From Zygnema circumcarinatum (lineage: Eukaryota > Streptophyta > Zygnematophyceae > Zygnematales > Zygnemataceae), in assembly GCA_037447605.1 (NCBI GenBank), contig CM074811.1:985024-1049023 (forward strand): a stretch of DNA of 64,000 bases, read 5' to 3'. Shown in pieces: positions 47,223 to 62,573 of this stretch. Position 1 is the first letter of the stretch. Each line of letters starts with the position of its first letter. Position numbers and translations under genes: made by a program. The notes under the pieces were generated by a model. The model was not told the DNA's origin. It made no database searches and saw only the letters and a program-made list of their open reading frames with translations.

Positions 47223-48456
47223 AGGAAATGAGCTTTTAGGGTTGGGTAGTGTTTTTAGTTGGGAGAAAGGCACAGGAGGGGGTATCAGACTTGAGCAGTT
47301 TCCGACTGGCGTGGTAAAGTTTTTGATGTTGCTTTACTTCTTTTCGATTAGGGACCTGCGATTGGACCAAATTTGATCGCAGTCAATCGCCGATTTTTTA
47401 CCTTGATTCTGACTCCATACAACCACTCGGGTGCCACGGTGATGAGCCTCCACCGAACCGCTGTTCCGATTCCGGTGAAGGCCTTTTTGACTCACCACGC
47501 TTTGTTTCTGACTGGAGTTGTCAAATTTATACCTAAGAGGTGTTTTCCGCATGTAAATTTCCACGTGGGGTCGGCTTGTGGCTGTAGATTGAGCTCTCTA
47601 GTGCAGTTTTTCATTTTTTGTTAGCCGACATGTTACTCCTCTCTAATACAGATTTTCCATCAGTCTTTGTCCAGTTGCCGTTAGATCAAACTGCAACTGA
47701 AATTATTCGACATGGGTGTATCACGAAACATCTTTGCCGTATTGAGGAATGCTTTCATCTACACTAGCTACTGCATGTCAGCGGTTGCAGGTTACTTGCA
47801 TTAAGGTAAATCTTGCATGGGGCATGTTTTCTTCATGGCACGCCATTTGCCTCCTTTTAAGTTATGCACTTTGAAGCAAAAACATTTCACGGTCGCTTGA
47901 ACACACCACAAACAAACATACATCGCATTCTTCCGAGCACCAAACCGAAAAAACAAAAGTGAACAAGTGGCAAAAGCACCAGACTTCATTCCAAACAGAA
48001 TCTTATTCGCCTAATCACATCTACAACCTTGTACATTTCTGGACAGCTGTCGCTACACACTACGGATCCCTGCGAGAAAGCTTCGGCTCCAGTTTCAATT
48101 TCAGTTGAAACGGATTCATGTGAACGCATCAGACTAAGCTACACGACTAAAGAGGTTCAGAGGGAAGAGGAAACATGTGGTCGAACCAAGGCGCGAGGGC
48201 GATCAGCTTACAAAACAAAAATAAGGGTTTCTAAGCAAAGGCATAGGTCCATAGGGAGCGCTTTCAGGCTCATTCAATAATATCGCTCAGTCGTCGTCCG
48301 AGTCTGCTCATCCAAACCATTCAAAAGTTACAAAAATCACACTTTCCCGCCCGCAGAAAAACCTCAGGCTTTGCTTTGTATCACAGTTTTATGCAGATTG
48401 AAACCATCTTTTACAGCAAGTTCCTGTCTTTGCAATTAAGTAAGGAGCTTAGGAGT
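47223..48456. other. convergent 3' flanks of EDRF1 and ceramide synthase
   Basis: No gene supported. The two genes end toward each other here, so this interval should hold both 3' untranslated regions and polyadenylation sites. A missed 3' exon of the ceramide synthase is possible. Confidence 0.5.
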
Positions 48457-50603
48457 CTAAGGAGCCAACACACGCTGTAAGGGGAAAAGAAGCATACCTG
48501 ATCTCACATCATCTCCCACTTTTCCGGAGTTCTGGAGCTGACGAACAATCATTCGGAAAATGAGGATCCACCAGTAGAGATGTATTACAAGGAGAATGAT
48601 CAACAATGTGTTGAATGCATAGTACTGTTGATGCCAGTCAGGCCGAGTAAGGTCGATGTACTGCAAACACTCGACACTGCCCCACACAAAAACAAGAGAA
48701 ACATAGACTAAGTGCCGGCGCAAAAATCTCCGTCAACAGGAGGGGGAGGGGGAGGGGGAGGGGGAGGGGGAGACGACAGCCTCCCTTGTACCTCTGACAA
48801 TATCAGACGAATGCAAGCTATATCTTAGCTAACCTTAATCTCATACATTGATATAGTAAAGGTATAGATGTCACCTAATACATAAGATTATAGATCCGAG
48901 TTGCATCAGGGGACAGAATGGAACTAAAAAGAAAGTTCAGTTGGAGAAAAAGGAGAGAAGCTGTAAAGTGCAACTTCCTCTGTTTCAACTCTTGCTCTGC
49001 TCTTAAGATGCTTGATTTGAATCAGATTATGACGACTCACCTTGTGCTCCATATGATCCAAAACGGAAAGTAAACAAGGCGGAGGAGAAACCAGGAGAGA
49101 GCGAAGAGTCCGAACAGCACACTGGCGAAAATTTCATTGCCGGAATACTTGAAAAGCTTTGCAGCTTCCATAAATATGTCACTGATGTCATGTAAACCGA
49201 GAACTATGGAACCCACTCGGAAGTTTCTGCGCATGCCAACGATTGGAATAATTAAAGAAAAAACCTTCGTTAAGAATGGCAGGGCCTCCACCGACAAGTA
49301 CAACAATTGACAATCAAATAGAAATCATATTTTATTCTTCGCTTAAAGACATGCCGCCATATCCGCTACATCTGCCCCTCACCCAGTCACATAAGAGTAG
49401 CCGACCAGCGCAAAAGTGACTACATGATGAGTCATCATCACTGCAAAGTCCTTTCTCCTCGTCTCCCAAAACAAGAGAGCCGCCACACTATAGATGTAGA
49501 ACCCAAACTGACCCGTATAGTACAGCTTCAGCTTATACCTGAAGCCCCCCTCAATTGAATCTGCTGAGAAATTCCAGGAAAAAATCAGAAAAAAGCGAGG
49601 AGAGGAAGGGAAAGGAGGGGAGGGGAAGGGTTGGGACACTGAACTGAAGATATCCATCACTCTTTCAAAAAGTGGCGCCTTTGCAACGTGAGAAGTAGTA
49701 GTCAGCAAGTAACGCATTCGGAAGTGACAAAATATGCAATTCGAAGAAGAACCAAAACGTGATGCAATTTGAATAAGGAGAGCTAAAAAACATGATGGAA
49801 TCGGAACGAAGCGAACACAAGACACTTATCGGATATGCGCCCACAGCAACCAGCAGGAACTGATGCAGTTTTTTGCCTTTTTTCTGCCTTAAATGTGAGG
49901 GACACACTTGAGGGTTTGCGTTGGCCAGCCGTCCCAAAATGCCGCAGTGTTGTAAGCCCAGGGCTCATCCCTTGTGATTGCGATGACGTAGGCTTCCAGG
50001 GCGCCATAGTACGCCAGCTTCCAGCACGACTCTGTGAACTTGGTCAGAGTTTTCTCCTTTGCCTCCACCTCCTCCTTCCTCAGCGCTTTCTTTCCGCGCG
50101 GGAAGAGGATGCGGTAGCCAAAGGTCTGCGCTTGTTGGGAGAGAGAGAGGGAGGAGGTCAGAGAGGAAGGGGAGTCTTGCTTTCTCTCTCTCAGGAAGAG
50201 GAGAGGGTGGAGGAGGGTGGGAGGGAGGGAAGGGAAGGGCGTGGGAGGTGAGAATTGGAGCTCATGTGGAGCATGTGAGAAGAGCGAGTTTAGGGAGGAG
50301 AGGTGAAGTCTGAAGTTTGAGGGATGAACGGATTGGATAAAGGATACAGTTTTGGAAATGCAACATTGTGAAATTAAGATCAAATCTTTCAATGTGCTTG
50401 CAACAAACGCGCTCCTCCCCCCCCCCCTCTCTCTCTCTCTCTGTCTCTCCCTCCCTCTCTATGTGTCATGTCTGCATTACGCCCACCTGGAACAGCTGGC
50501 GGTCGAGCAGAAACCGCGCCAGAGGCCATATCGTGCAGAAAAGCACCACGAGTAGCGCATCATGCCACGTGGCAGTGCTCTGCTGTTCCAAGAACGAGGC
50601 CAT
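48457..50603 (-). CDS. LOH: ceramide synthase, LAG1/LOH family (TLC domain)
   Basis: Five minus-strand exons join in phase: 50603-50487, 50125-49908, 49538-49383, 49226-49041 and 48676-48457, giving 298 residues, the usual size for plant LOH proteins. It is a multi-pass ER membrane protein that joins a fatty acyl-CoA to a sphingoid base to make ceramide. The TLC/Lag1 motif is visible: FCKF-like KFTESCWKLAYYG, then YYTGQFGFYIYSVAALLFWETRRKDFAVMMTHH with the catalytic His149-His150 pair, followed by LHDISD. The last hydrophobic segments are FALSWFLLRLVYFPFWIIW and LLIILLVIHLYWWILIFRM. The C-terminus DDVRSG is normal, but it is followed directly by GTATGC. The encoded tail (MLLFPLQRVLAP) may therefore be read-through of an unused donor, with the true end in a further exon. 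It shares its upstream region with adenosine kinase. Confidence 0.93.
48739..48771. repeat. (GGGGGA)n microsatellite in LOH intron 4
   Basis: Five tandem AGGGGG units within the intron before the last exon. Confidence 0.9.
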
Positions 50604-56048
<5,445 letters not shown>

Positions 56049-56344
56049 TAGGCCTTGCATTCGCAGCAGCACGTTTTGGCGTGAAGAGATGGCGAGGATG
56101 GCAATGGTAGCGGATGACTTTGTGTTCCATCATTTCTCAATCGTTATGCAATAGAATTTTTCCAGCCGCTGTACGCCGTGGCGCATGGCGCTGTTCATGC
56201 ACCCATGAGTCATGCATGCATCATGATGTGCTTGATGCACTGCTTCCACACTGCATGATACATGGCATGGAACGGAGGGAGGGATTGAAGGGAGTGGGAC
56301 TGTGGAAGGGAGTGGCGTCCTTGCATTATTAGGCCTTGTCACAC
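56049..56344. other. ADK 3' flank
   Basis: No gene seen. Presumed 3' untranslated region and polyadenylation region of ADK. Confidence 0.45.
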
Positions 56345-56435
56345 TTGGTGCGCTTTCATTCTTTCCTCGTGGTTCCCCATGACGATTTTGTCCATGTACA
56401 TTTGGTGGCCTCGCCATCGTGAGTTCAATGCCACT
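56345..56435 (-). repeat. dispersed repeat copy, inverted
   Basis: The minus strand reads CACGATGGCGAGGCCACC, AAATGTACATGGACAAAATC and GGGGAACCACGAGGAA, the family core. Confidence 0.8.
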
Positions 56436-56974
56436 TCCCTTTCCTCCATCCTTCAACCTTTTCCAACTTTGCTGACGTGGTCACGGTTGAACTATTTGGA
56501 GACGAGCGACGTTGAACCTCGTGAAATTAGGGTTGTCTTCGTACCGGATGAAAAATGGGGTAAACTAATTAAATCCAAATTACCGACTTAAACAGTGACA
56601 CGCGGCAGACCTGCTCACACGTTCTTTGATGTACCGCAAGGTGCCACGTAGGCGACAGGTGGCGTGTTGCTGTTGGTGGGTAGCTGGGCAAAAAGCGACG
56701 CCCCTCTGGCATGCAATGATGCAACCGGCTGTCGCGTGCAGGCGGTTTCCATTCAACTGGTTGAAGCGAGTTGAAAAACGTCATTTCAGAGGTTTACAAA
56801 ACGAAACGCTCCGCCTCAGTTTCCAACTCCGGAGCACCAACCAGTTGAATGAAGTTGGATCATGAAAAACGCACCCTAAAAGTGAAAACGTTGGGCTCGA
56901 TAACCCTTACAGAATATTGCAAATTAGTATGGATAATCTAATGCCACAACATTTTCTCCATAAAAAATGGAATC

Positions 56975-57135
56975 GGCATTGACGTCGTGATGGCAATGCC
57001 ATCGAAGGTACATGGACAAAGACAACATGGGGAACCACGAGGAACTGTTGACAAAGGAGCTAAGAACAATAGAAAAAAGTTACGAGCTGAAATCTGCTTC
57101 TAGGCTCAACAACATGGCCCTACAAACAGCCGCGA
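56975..57135 (+). repeat. dispersed repeat copy
   Basis: GTCGTGATGGCAATGCCATC, ACATGGACAAAGACAACATG, GGGGAACCACGAGGAACTG, then TTCTAGGCTCAACAACATGG: one of the longest copies together with 34545-34720. Confidence 0.8.
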
Positions 57136-57199
57136 AGGTTGCAATGTGTGGCAAATCGCGGGGAGGGAGGGAACCTAAACATAATATCAAAACTACCTA

Positions 57200-57312
57200 A
57201 CAAATGGTTCGAATCACTGGCAATGGTTGCGAATCCAATGGTTGGAACCAACCATTGCCAACGGTTGCTTGGCTCGCGAATCCACGCTTGGCAACCATTG
57301 CCAACGGTTGGT
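57200..57312. repeat. CCATTGG/CAATGGTT array
   Basis: Repeated GGCAATGGTTG and CCAACCATTGCCAACGG words, matching the arrays near 5.9, 13.3 and 34.3 kb. Confidence 0.7.
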
Positions 57313-58788
57313 TGACGGTCTGCCCAGTGTTCTATGCCATTGCACATACCATGCATGCCTATGCCCATGCCCACCCCCCCCCCATGACCGAAATGGGGGA
57401 TGCCATGGCACGCATGGCTGCCCATGCGCTCGCTCGGTCCCGTCCCGCGGCGGGACCAACATCCCGCCCGTCCCCTTGTCGCTGTCCGCCGCCGCCCGAC
57501 GTCCCCCGGAGACTCGGCAGACCTGGCATCGGTGTTACCACGTGGCAGATTCTGACTGGCCATCAGGGCCTACCTGTCAGAGTACGGCAGCCCTGCCACG
57601 CTTTATCGTGGCCAGTCAGAAGGCGCCACGTGTTCCACGGCGTTCCCTCTCCCTTCCCACCGCGCGCACGCCGCCCGCCGCTAACCGCGCCGCCCTCGCA
57701 GCCTCCGCCCGTCCGTACACCCTCCGTATATTGTCCGTATAGGACCCGCGGGCCCGCCTCGCGGGCTCGCACGTACCCACGTCACGGCGCCCATGCTGCC
57801 ACGATTGACGTCATTATCCTCGTCATCGAATCTTTCACAAAATCTATATCGTGGCTGGAAAGCGCCGCCTACCTGCCACGTGGCCCTGCCTGCCAGCTGG
57901 CACCATATCTCGGCCGCCTCTGCGGGTTCCCCGCCGCCGCCTCCACGTCGGGCTATTTTGTCCGTACGCGCATTATCCGCCGCACGTCGCCCGAGCGCCC
58001 CCGCAATTCGCGCTCCTCCAAGGAAAATATTTCGGCCCAAGGGGCCTCCGCCACGTGGCGCAATATCCTGGATCGCACGTGCGATGACCCGAACTTTGCG
58101 GTTCGCAGGTGCCGGCCGCTCCTAGCCACATCAAATTTTCTGCGCGTCACGTGACGCGCTGCCGCCCGCCAGCTCGCATTGAATGACCGCCCACGCGGCA
58201 GGCACGGCTCGGCCCGCCCGTCTACACGTTTGTCCGTACCCATACAGTCAAACTTATCCGTACGGAATATCGAGGTTTTGGACTTTTCTGAATGCTGCGT
58301 CATTGCCGGCCAGCAGCTGACCGGCGGCGGCCGGGCGGCAGCCGCCCAAGGGCGGGATGTTCGAGGGCAGATCGGCGGCGGAGAGGCGCCGAAGGAGGAT
58401 CGGACGGCGGGCAAGCGCGCACGCGCGCCGCGCGGCTCCACGTTGGCGGAGGGGCGTGGGGGCACGACGTGGAGGCCGCGGGGGCGAGAGCGCGAGGCAC
58501 GGCGCCACGTGGCGGGGGGGGAGAGGGCGAGGGCGCGTGGAGCCCCTAGAAGGCGCGGGAGCGCGAGGGGCAGATCTTGCTGCGAGAGGGAGAGGGGTCG
58601 GGAGAGGGAGGGAGAGAGGGCGGGAGTGAGAGGGAGGGAGGGAGTGGGAGAGAGGGAGGAAGGGTGAGAAGAAAGGAGACACTAGAGGAGGGAGAGAAGA
58701 AGGGAAAGGGAGAAGAGACAGAGAGGGGGAGAAGCATAGGAGAGGGAGAGAAGAAGGCAGACGGACAGAGGAGGCGGTGCAGGCGCGG
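57313..58788. promoter_or_regulatory. GC-rich upstream region of the F-box/MYND gene
   Basis: Long frames on both strands overlap and have the composition of GC-rich non-coding DNA. CCACGTGG words occur several times. GTAC words occur at about 57580, 57712, 57770, 57963 and 58235-58262, the last about 0.55 kb upstream of the proposed start. A missed 5' exon cannot be excluded, because homologues carry a basic N-terminus. Confidence 0.4.
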
Positions 58789-58803
58789 ATGCAGAGGGCG
58801 GGG

Positions 58804-59372
58804 ATGGAAGGGAGCTCCTTCCAGCAGCTGCCGGTACGCAGTGATGTGCGCTGACTTTGAGTCATCATGGAGGGGCGAGAATGGAGAAGAGAAGGGAATG
58901 GAGCGGCAGTGTGTGTGGGAGAGAGGGAGAGAGAGAGAGTGAGAGAGAGAGGAAGTGAGAGGCAAAGTGTGGGAGGACGAATCTTAAACTAGGATGAGAG
59001 AAATGCATTAAAATGAGGAGAGAGAGATTAAGCGCGATGCAGAGAGAGCGAGAGTAGTGTGAGAGAGGGAGAGGGATAGAGTCTGATTGCCTGCATTTGG
59101 GTTCTGGAAGCAGGACGAAATAATATGGAAAATCGCCTCGCACGTGTGCTCCACGGCCGCCTCTCCCGCGGACTTCCTCGTCCTCCCTTTTGTGTACGAC
59201 CCCTGTGCCTCTCTGGGCTCTGTTTGCAGCGCTGACCGCGGTCCATGGGCGGCAGTTCTGTCGGCCGTAGAAAGGCTGCATGTAGCGCACGGGGAGAGCG
59301 TAGATGGCCGTGGGGATGCATGAGAGGCGACGGCGGAGAGAACAAGGGATGAAGAGAGTCAGAGAGGCATGC

Positions 59373-59404
<32 letters not shown>

Positions 59405-62400
59405 GAAAAGGACGAGAGGGAGACGAGGGGAGACAGGAAGAGAGGTACGGGACTGAGAGAGGTGGAGGGGGGGGTGGGTGAAGAGAGGTGGCAAAAGAGA
59501 CAGACAAACGGAGATAGGGGGAGGGAGATAGACAAAATGGGGGAGAGAGAGAGAAAGTAAAAGGGTGAGAGAGTTGGAGAAATAAAAAACAACAGTAGGT
59601 GGCTGGATGGATGCAACACAAGTAGCCTTGGTAGCTTTGGCACGCACCCTCCCCCTCCCCCTCCCCCTCCCTTTCCTCATCCTCCTCCCTCCCTCCCCTT
59701 CCCCCCCCTCACCCTCCCTCCCTCTCCCTCTCCCTCTCCCTCCCCCTTCCAGGTGCCGGCAGTGGCGCCACGTGGCGCGCGATCCTGCCCTGCTGGCGGG
59801 CGCGTCCCTTGGGGCCGTCGCCGTCCGCGCGGGGCAGTGGGAGGGAGGCCGCGCCTTCCTGCGGAGGGCGGCGGAGGGCGGCTCGCTGCACGCGGCATGC
59901 ATGCTCGGCGTGGTGGGTCTCTGTCCATCCTTTCTCTCTCGCTCTCGCTCTCGCTGGCCCGCTCTCTCTTCTTCCCACTCTGATTCTTTCTTATTTCCGT
60001 CAGTCTGGTCGCTGTCTTACTTTGATCTCCCTCTCTCTGTGCTCTCTTTTCTTTCCTCCTTCGCTCTCAATCTCATGCCCCTCGCCTACAATCCAACCCA
60101 ACTTGTCCTCCTGCACTCCCTTGCCTCTTCATTCTCTTGCTCTCCTTCCTCCTCTCCCCTCCCCCTCCCATCATCCTTGTCTTGTCATTCTCCCACCCTC
60201 AGTTCTGCCCTCTCCTTCCCCCTCTCCCCTCATACCCCCCCTCCCATCCCTCCCTCCCTCCCCCCCCTCCCTCCCTCCCTCCCCCCCCTCCCTACCTCCC
60301 TCCCTCCCCCCCTCCTTTCCCTCCCCTCCCTCCCTCCCTCCCCCCTCCCTCCCTCCCTCCCTCCCTCCTCCTCCCTCCCTCCCCTCCCTCCCTCCCTCCC
60401 TCCCTCCCTCCCTCCCCTCCCTCCCCTCCCTCCCTCCCTCATCTTCTACAATCTCCACCCCCTAACCCATTCCTCGTGGTTTCCTCCCACTTCCAGATCC
60501 TCTTCTACTGCGTCCCTGAAGCCCGCTCTGAGGGAGGCCGCCTCCTTGTATCGGCCGGGAGGGCGGGCCACGCGGCCGCCCTCTTCGCCGCCGCGATCAT
60601 GAGCTTCAATGGGAGCGGGTGGGGGCGGGCCACTAAGGACCTCAGGATGGGGGTCGCCCTCTGCGCGAGGAGTGCCGCTCTGGGGAATGTGGAGGCCATG
60701 AGGGAGCTCGGACACTGCCTGTTGGACGGGTTTGGGACAAAGCAGGATCAAGGGGAGGGGTGGAGACTGCTGTTGCAGGCGCATCTGATGGAGATTATGG
60801 GGACGGGAGGGAGGGAGAGGGGGAGGGAGAGGGGGAGGGGGAGGGGGGAGGGGGAGGGGGGGGAGGGGGGCCGGCGATGAAGAGGAGGAAGGTGGAGGGA
60901 GGAGGAGAGGGAGGGAGGGGTGGGAGAGAGATGGGTTGTGTGGATCTGTTTGGCAATGGGAGGCCCATGGCTCCTGCAGAGCAGCAGGCGGTTCTGCAGG
61001 AGCTTCTGCAGAGGAGGCAGACACGTGTGAGCAGAGCAGCAATCGCTTCCTTTGTGAAGAGTAGGACGCCTGCAATGAAGGATGACTGTGGTGGGGAGAT
61101 GGGAGGGGTGGCGGTAGAGGGAGGGGAAGGACAGGAGCAGGAGGAGGGGTGCAGTGTGTGTCATGGAGGGAGGGAGAGAGAAACAGACAGTCACGTGGGG
61201 CTGGGAGTGAGCGGAGATTGTATTCCAGAAAGTTCTGAAACAGTTACTGCAAGTGGGGTCCACGACATCCCATCACGCCACGTGTCACTGCAAGGGAGCT
61301 TGAGAGAGGGGCACCCTATGGAGAGGGAGGCGGAGGAACGAGGGATGAGGGGAGTAGGAGAGAGAGCGAGAGAAAGGGTGCAGCCGAGGTCTATAGCAGC
61401 TCGATCGATCACTGCTGCGGGAGCTTCCTCTGCGGCAGCCATGGCTGGAAGATCATCTTTCTCAGCTCCTCGATCTGCAGCTGCGAGAGCAGCCATGGCT
61501 GCCATTTCTGGGCGCCACGTGGCAGGAGGAGATGAGTCTTCGGCTTCAAGTATTGGTTTGCCGTTTTCGGCAAAGCGGGCCGGGGTTCCCGGACGAAGGG
61601 GGGGCAGAGAGGGAGAGGGAGAGGGTGAGGGAGTCGGGGAGGGAGAGGGAGATGTCTCTACTTCTGCTGCAGCAGAGGAAGAGAGAGTGAAGATAGTGCA
61701 GATGCTGGCGGCAGGAGTGGTTCCCGATATATCGACAAAAGGGCTAAAGAATATTTTGGGGTGTCTTCAAACATCCGTTACAAGGCGGCCCCCCCATCCG
61801 GCAAATGTGTTTTTGATGGAGTGGTTTGGAGGGAAGGAGGGAGAGGGGAGGGAGGGGGCGCTGGGGAAGATAGAAGAGGGGCTCGAGTTCTGCGGGAGGG
61901 AGGCGTGTGGGAGGCCGGAGACTCGCAAAATGGAGTTTTGGAGGTGCTCATGCTGCTGGTCTGCAAGGTGAGAGACCCCACCTTCTCTCTCTACCACCCC
62001 CCATCCCTCTTGTCAACCTCACCGTTTTTTTTCTCCCTCGCTGTGTCCATTTCCTTCGTTTCGTCAGTCTCTCTCCTCCACATTTGCTTTTTCCCTCCCC
62101 ACCCCCCTTTCCCCTCTTCCCCTCCCCCTCCACCTCCCCTCCCCTCTCCTCCCCTCTCCTCCCCTCTCCTCCCCCTCTCCTCCCCTCTCCTCCCCTCTCC
62201 TCCCCCTCTCCTCCCCCTCTCCTCCCCTCTCCTCCCCTCTCCTCCCCTCTCCTCCCCTCTCCTCCCTCTCCTCCCCCTCTCCTCCCCCTCTCCTCCTCCC
62301 CTCTCCTCCCCCTCTCTTCCCTCTCCCCCTCTCTTCCCTCTCCCCCTTCCCCCCTCTCACCTTTCCTGCAGTCCGGGCCCCTGCGCGTTCAGGTACTGCA

Positions 62401-62486
62401 GCCGCTCCTGTCAGCTCCACGATTGGCGGCTCCGCCACAGCGCCGTCTGCCGCCCCTCCGCCTTCCGCGCGCCGGACCAAGAATAG
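58804..62486 (+). CDS. F-box protein with Sel1-like repeats and C-terminal MYND zinc finger
   Basis: Five plus-strand exons: 58804-58833, 59114-59193, 59753-59912, 60497-61967 and 62372-62486. The first junctions read SSFQQLP|DEIIWKIASHV, then ASPADFLVLPFV|CRQWRHVA, an F-box in the form seen in Arabidopsis At1g67340-type proteins. Sel1-like blocks follow: GGRAFLRRAAEGGSLHAACMLGV|ILFYC, IMSFNGSG and AALGNVEAMRELGHCLLDGFG. After a long low-complexity linker come HPANVFLMEWFG and CGREACGRPETRKMEFWRCSCC. Exon 5 supplies FRYCSRSCQLHDWRLRHSAVC, completing the MYND cysteines and His. F-box proteins act as substrate receptors of SCF ubiquitin ligases; the target is unknown. Exons 1-3 and the last junction are in phase. 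Within exon 4 the frame changes by one base in the G-run at 60803-60870. The start could be an in-frame ATG at 58789, or lie in an unseen 5' exon. Confidence 0.86.
59366..59580. repeat. GA-rich tract in F-box gene intron 2
   Basis: About 210 bp of purine-rich sense-strand sequence in the first half of the intron. A C/T-rich tract (59646-59750) ends at the acceptor of exon 3. Confidence 0.85.
60230..60442. repeat. (CCCTCCCT)n tract in F-box gene intron 3
   Basis: About 210 bp of almost pure pyrimidine upstream of the exon 4 acceptor. Confidence 0.95.
60803..60870. repeat. G-run tract inside F-box gene exon 4, site of apparent frameshift
   Basis: GGGAGGGAGA-type repeats merge into runs of five to eight G. 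The Sel1-side frame runs on to a TGA at 60878-60880. The MYND-side frame is open across the same tract in a different register. Confidence 0.85.
62100..62362. repeat. (CTCCTCCCCT)n tract in F-box gene intron 4
   Basis: About 260 bp of pyrimidine repeat immediately before the last exon acceptor. Confidence 0.95.
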
Positions 62487-62567
62487 GGCCAACACAACAT
62501 GGGTTCTCTTTTCCATTTCTTTCTTTTTTTCTTTCTTGGGGGTTCTTTTTTCAGTTGTATTCGCAAA

Positions 62568-62573
62568 AATAAA
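62568..62573 (+). terminator. candidate polyadenylation signal AATAAA of the F-box/MYND gene
   Basis: AATAAA lies 82 bp after the TAG, in T-rich sequence. Position and context fit a poly(A) signal; usage is inferred. Confidence 0.5.

Noticed and set aside
57204-58154. 317-codon plus-strand frame
   Set aside because: It starts inside a CCATTGG array and runs through GC-rich spacer with competing frames on the other strand. No domain is recognisable.
58865-59902. 345-codon minus-strand frame
   Set aside because: It is the antisense of GA-rich introns of the F-box gene and is made of Leu/Ser/Pro low complexity.
59607-60602. 331-codon plus-strand frame spanning F-box introns
   Set aside because: It translates CT-rich introns in a frame different from the conserved exons. 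The exons at 59753-59912 and 60497 onward explain the coding signal.
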